Notes under the pieces: generated by a model
What the model saw: only the letters and a program-made list of their open reading frames with translations
Database searches by the model: none
What the model was told of the DNA's origin: nothing
Made by a program: the position numbers and the translations under genes
Shown here: piece by piece, positions 59,252-64,000 of the stretch
Numbering within the stretch: the first letter of the stretch is position 1
Layout of the letters: the number at the start of each line of letters is the position of its first letter
From: Phymorhynchus buccinoides
Lineage: Eukaryota > Mollusca > Gastropoda > Neogastropoda > Raphitomidae
NCBI GenBank assembly: GCA_017654935.2
Contig: CM065693.1
Coordinates: 21,002,071-21,066,070 of the forward strand
Direction of reading: 5' to 3'
DNA length: 64,000 nt

Positions 59252-60734
59252 CCCCACTCTCTCTGATTGTCCAGTTAGTTTAAGACAGGGCTGGCACAAA
59301 CAAACAGAAATAAATTAGAACATTGCCTCTTCGGTAGAGGTTTACAAACAAACAACAACATAACACCAAAGATAAACCGTCGCCACGGGGCTAACGATAC
59401 TTAATCTCTAGAAGTCTCTCTCTTTCTTTGCCCCCCACCCCATCAATCTCTGCCCCCACCCCTTTCCCCCTCTTTTCTCTTCCTTTTGTCTGAGTAAACG
59501 TTTTTATTTTAATGCTGAGACAGCCACATTCTGGGCTTCATAAAGATATCAAGATTACTAAGTACTGCCAACTATCCCGAAATGTCTCAATTTAGCTCAC
59601 TTGCGAGGGTAAGACAGCGCTAATCAGAATGACGTCATGAATATAATGACGTCATATTCCTAAACTTGTATGTTAGGATCCTGAGGCAGTTACAACTGTG
59701 TGTTAAATTTCGTTTGTGTGGCCTTCATAGGTAGGCCGATAACGTGTTGATCACTTGTACATCTCTGTCACTAGCCTAGAAGAAGGGCGCTTGACATTCG
59801 ATGATTCGTGCATGCATGATTGTCAAAGGCAAACATAACCCCAAGGCTGCAGCATAAAGCTATAGCGCCTTCTAAGCACTTTAAAAAGACCAAGAGTCTC
59901 AATATCTCATTTTGATAAATCCATTTAAACAGCACAGCTTTGTGTTACTCAATAAGGAGGCGATTGATGGAAGGGCACAGATGGTCACCAAAGGCCAACA
60001 GCCCCAAGGCTGCAGCACAGCTGTGCAGCTCCTCATACACAGTTTAAAAAAAAGTCAGTACAGTTCAAAATATCATTAAGAAAATTCCCTTTCTTCCATT
60101 TCTTCATTCATATAACCAATCACTTGATCAGAGGCAAAACAGTCGTTTTCGGGACATAGATAGATGAAAAAGGCCAACTAGCCCAAAGGCTGCAGCACAG
60201 AACATCACAATACATTCTCAGCAATTTAACAAGTCCACTAAGCTCAAGATCTTGTTTTGCCAATTCCATCGATATCAAATAGCTTTCTGTCACTTGATTA
60301 GAAGCAAAGTTAGTGCAGTTTGAACATTTGCTGGGACTTCCAAAAATTGCGTTATGCAAAAGTATAGTTGAAAATCGATATTTTCCGTATCTTTGGCATC
60401 CGATTTTATGGAAACATAAATAATGTTAATGACTGAAAAAATCTCATGCATTGTACAGGTTGGTAAGAAACTGTACCATACATTTAAAGTGTTTTTGTGA
60501 GGCATAAATATGTTTTATGGCTCGGCAAATATGGCACCACACCCAATTTTCAAGGGTACGTAAAATGACCCCTAAAATTTAAATATTAAAAAATTCGTAA
60601 CTCTAAAGCTAACAATAGCACAAAAATGTTTTTTGTATCTTTGTAATCAGGATAAAAAGTTCTATCACACGATGCTAAAAGCTAGTTGCAATGTCAGCTT
60701 TCAAAAATCCGTTTGGAATAGCTACTTATAGCCT
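58180..60734. other. Palindrome 2 right arm, inner non-coding part
   Basis: Mirrors 55,276-58,000: two ATC/GAT-rich blocks, a CT tract (59,205-59,265), the paired TGACGTCA sites (about 59,629-59,654) and the CTGCAGCCTT repeats in inverse. A short frame at 60,505-60,290 matches 55,545-55,739, but nothing about it is recognisable as a gene. Confidence 0.6.
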
Positions 60735-63045
60735 TGCCGGCAATTACTGAGGCTATATTTCCCCTGTGTTCAATTACTGAGGCTATATTTCCCCTGTGTT
60801 CAATTACTAAGGCTATATTTCCAGTGTGCTCAATAAGGCTATATTTCCAGTGTGCTCAATAAGGCTATATTTCCCCTGTGTTCAATTACTGAGGCTATAT
60901 TTCCACTGTGCTCAATAAGGCTATATTTCCACTGTGCTCAACAAGGCTATATTTCCACTGTGCTCAATAAGGCTATATTTCCAGTGTGCTCAATAAGGCT
61001 ATATTTCCCCTGTGTTCAATTACTGAGGCTATATTTCCACTGTGCTCAAAAAGGCTATATTTCCACTGTGCTCAATAAGGCTATATTTCCCCTGTGCTCA
61101 ATAAGGCTATATTTCCACTGTGCTCAATAAGGCTATATTTCCAGTGTGCTCAATAAGGCTATATTTCCCCTGTGCTCAATTACTAAGGCTATATTTCCAC
61201 TGTGCTCAATAAGGCTATATTTCCCCTGTGCTCAATAAGGCTATATTTCCACTGTGCTCAATAAGGCTATATTTCCACTGTGCTCAATAAGGCTATATTT
61301 CCAGTGTGCTCAATAAGGCTATATTTCCAGTGTGCTCAATAAGGCTATATTTCCAGTGTGCTCAATAAGGCTATATTTCCACTGTGCTCAATAAGGCTAT
61401 ATTTCCACTGTGCTCAATAAGGCTATATTTCCCCTGTGCTCAAATACTAAGGCTATATTTCCAGTGTGCTCAATAAGGCTATATTTCCAGTGTGCTCAAT
61501 AAGGCTATATTTCCACTGTGCTCAATAAGGCTATATTTCCACTGTGCTCAAATACTAAGGCTATATTTCCACTGTGCTCAATAAGGCTATATTTCCACTG
61601 TGCTCAATAAGGCTATATTTCCACTGTGCTCAATAAGGCTATATTTCCACTGTGCTCAAATACTAAGGCTATATTTCACACTGTGCTCAATAAGGCTATA
61701 TTTCCCCTGTGCTCAATAAGGCTATATTTCCCCTGTGCTCAATAAGGCTATATTTCCAGTGTGCTCAATAAGGCTATATTTCCACTGTGCTCAAATACTA
61801 AAGCTATATTTCCACTGTGCTCAATAAGGCTATATTTCCCCTATGCTCAATAAGGCTATATTTCCCCTGTGCTCAATAAGGCTATATTTCCACTGTGCTC
61901 AATAAGGCTATATTTCCACTGTGCTCAATAAGGCTATATTTCCCCTATGCTCAATAAGGCTATATTTCCCCTGTGTTCAATTACTAAGGCTATATTTCCA
62001 GTGTGCTCAATAAGGCTATATTTCCCCTGTGTTCAATTACTGAGGCTATATTTCCCCTGTGTTCAATAAGGCTATATTTCCAGTGTGCTCAATAAGGCTA
62101 TATTTCCACTGTGCTCAATAAGGCTATATTTCCACTGTGCTCAATAAGGCTATATTTCCACTGTGCTCAAATACTAAGGCTATATTTCCACTGTGCTCAA
62201 TAAGGCTATATTTCCAGTGTGCTCAATAAGGCTATATTTCCACTGTGCTCAATTACTAAAGCTATATTTCCACTGTGCTCAAATACTAAGGCCATATTTC
62301 CACTGTGCTCAATAAGGCTATATTTCCAGTGTGCTCAAATACTAAGGCTATATTTCCAGTGTGCTCAATAAGGCTATATTTCCAGTGTGCTCAATAAGGC
62401 TATATTTCCACTGTGCTCAATAAGGCTATATTTCCACTGTGCTCAAATACTAAGGCTATATTTCCACTGTGCTCAATAAGGCTATATTTCCAGTGTGCTC
62501 AATAAGGCTATATTTCCACTGTGCTCAATAAGGCTATATTTCCAGTGTGCTCAATAAGGCTATATTTCCACTGTGCTCAATAAGGCTATATTTCCACTGT
62601 GCTCAATAAGGCTATATTTCCACTGTGCTCAATAAGGCTATATTTCCACTGTGCTCAATAAGGCTATATTTCCAGTGTGCTCAATAAGGCTATATTTCCA
62701 CTGTGCTCAATAAGGCTATATTTCCACTGTGCTCAATAAGGCTATATTTCCAGTGTGCTCAATAAGGCTATATTTCCACTGTGTTCAATAAGGCTATATT
62801 TCCACTGTGCTCAATAAGGCTATATTTCCAGTGTGCTCAATAAGGCTATATTTCCACTGTGCTCAATAAGGCTATATTTCCACTGTGCTCAATAAGGCTA
62901 TATTTCCACTGTGCTCAATAAGGCTATATTTCCAGTGTGCTCAATAAGGCTATATTTCCACTGTGTTCAATAAGGCTATATTTCCAGTGTGCTCAATAAG
63001 GCTATATTTCCACTGTGTTCAATAAGGCTATATTTCCACTGTACT
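60735..63045. repeat. 26-bp minisatellite, clean copy
   Basis: About 85-90 units with core CTCAATAAGGCTATATTTCC followed by ACTGTG, AGTGTG or CCTGTG. Variants with TTACT or ATACT inserts are scattered among the units. The array ends about 30 bp from the donor of the candidate exon at 63,075. Confidence 0.95.
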
Positions 63046-63074
63046 GTGCAACACAAAACCGTCTGGTCACTTAC

Positions 63075-63129
63075 CCACAAACGCTTCCTCTTCATCCACA
63101 TCATAGCCGGCACACAGATATGAATCATG
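63075..63129 (-). CDS. Candidate short exon (right arm of palindrome 2)
   Basis: 55 bp with acceptor gcgtattgcag and donor GTAAGT on the minus strand. In one frame it reads HDSYLCAGYDVDEEEAFVG (phase 0 to 1). An alternative frame is also open. Only the splice signals and their presence in both arms support it. Confidence 0.4.
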
Positions 63130-64000
63130 CTGCAATACGCAAAAGATATTTCGTTATTCACACATGCCTCCCACTTTTATCTATGTCCTGTTTTCTTTCT
63201 TTCTTTCTTTTTTTTTAGCATTAACATTTTTTTATATTTTATTTAGAATACAATACTCTCAGAGAAAACTGAAACTTTACACACAAATCATGCAGTTTAA
63301 ACACACATTGATTAAAAAAATGCATGCATAAACTGACATACAACACACGGTCACAAAATTAAACTCTGAAATGTAGCATCATCATAACAATGGTGTCTTG
63401 TCATTGTGTCAATGAGACACTAGTAAAAATTTAAATATTAATTTAAATAAATTTAAAGCAATTTCAACAAATGGAAGCGAAACATACAGAAACACATAAA
63501 ACAAAAGCAAATTCAGACAAACTACCCCACCCGTGGGGATACCGGGGGGTCTTTTGCATAAATAGTTCCCCCACCTTCTGGAAGTTCTGCGCTTGTAACT
63601 TCCTCTAATATATCACCCCTCTTTGACTCTGCCTTTTCCTTTTGCTTACTGTCATCTACCTTTGCTTACTGTCATCTACTATCTTTCTGCCTTACCGGTC
63701 CCGGTCCATTCTCCTGCCTTTTTTCAAGAAACACTTTCAAAAAGATTTCCTGCAGCCAAAGTCGGACTTGCTGGGCCTAACTATTTCTTAGTTAGGCGCA
63801 TGGCAGCATGACGCGCATATGCGCTCATAATTGACAGGAAATTGTCTGAGCGATGAAAGAAGGAAAAAAAAAAAGAAGAAGACAAACTAACAAACAGGAA
63901 AACAATTTTTTTTTAAATTAAGTGTTAATTTAAGACGCTATGTCACAAGCCAAACGTCACATTTCTACATTTTCCGTTCCAGTCTCCAGATTCAAACTTG
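63130..64000. other. Right edge: interspersed repeat and unassigned sequence
   Basis: It contains the 340-bp interspersed repeat (63,510-63,860) with a partial internal duplication of a CTTTGCTTACTGTCATCTAC segment near 63,642-63,680. The remainder mirrors 51,984-52,850. No gene is seen. Confidence 0.65.

Larger units (their letters stand above)
58175..64000. repeat. Palindrome 2, right arm
   Basis: Inverse of 51,984-58,000, running off the end of the window. Its repeats are cleaner than those of the left arm. Confidence 0.88.

Noticed and set aside
60735..63045. CRISPR-like array of regular short repeats
   Set aside because: The repeats are contiguous with no unique spacers, and the DNA is clearly animal; this is a minisatellite.

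Overview
This window is animal (metazoan) genomic DNA. It has phase-1 coding exons bounded by GT/AG splice sites, long introns rich in microsatellites, and interspersed repeats, LINE remnants, an LTR retrotransposon and a DIRS-type retrotransposon. The mix of repeats suggests an invertebrate, perhaps a mollusc, but that is an impression and nothing here proves it. The host gene encodes tandem calcium-binding EGF domains (cbEGF) and one complete eight-cysteine TB domain followed by a cbEGF. That architecture is typical of fibrillins; an LTBP-like gene is the alternative.

Layout. The window is dominated by two imperfect palindromes. Palindrome 1 runs from base 1 to about 47,355 with its centre near 16,640. 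It carries the same run of fibrillin-like exons twice, converging on the centre: plus strand on the left (1,169-15,059) and minus strand on the right (31,567-18,183). In the order of the gene, the exons are cbEGF A, TB exons B and C, cbEGF D, E, F and G, a possible mini-exon H, and cbEGF I and J. The right copy is open in every exon. The left copy has an indel-shifted exon C and a degraded exon J. Farther upstream in the right copy lies another cbEGF exon (K, 48,211-48,092). It is preceded by about 30 copies of its own 5' half, which run into a 500-base gap (51,001-51,500). Palindrome 2 (about 51,984-64,000, centre near 58,085) carries a short candidate exon, a 26-bp minisatellite of more than 2 kb and other repeats in both arms. 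A LINE fragment sits in its spacer.

The right arm of palindrome 1, and not the left, is interrupted by a 14.6-kb LTR retrotransposon (32,158-46,751, flanked by TTCAG duplications). Its pol domain order is protease, integrase, reverse transcriptase, RNase H. This is the unusual order of Gmr1-like elements within Ty3/gypsy. A 5.97-kb DIRS-like element (39,187-45,160, minus strand) is nested in its 3' untranslated part. The DIRS element has a perfect internal complementary region, but its reverse transcriptase and recombinase have lost catalytic residues.

The most unusual theme is recurrent tandem amplification of half exons joined to microsatellites. The 3' half of exon A is coupled to (TG)n, a piece of exon G is amplified as a 42-bp in-frame unit, the 5' half of exon D is duplicated, and the 5' half of exon K is coupled to (ATG)n. 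Several of these arrays keep the reading frame and a splice signal. Whether the palindromes are real, joined haplotypes or assembly artefacts cannot be settled from sequence alone. The one-sided retrotransposon insertion argues against a simple fold-back of one molecule.
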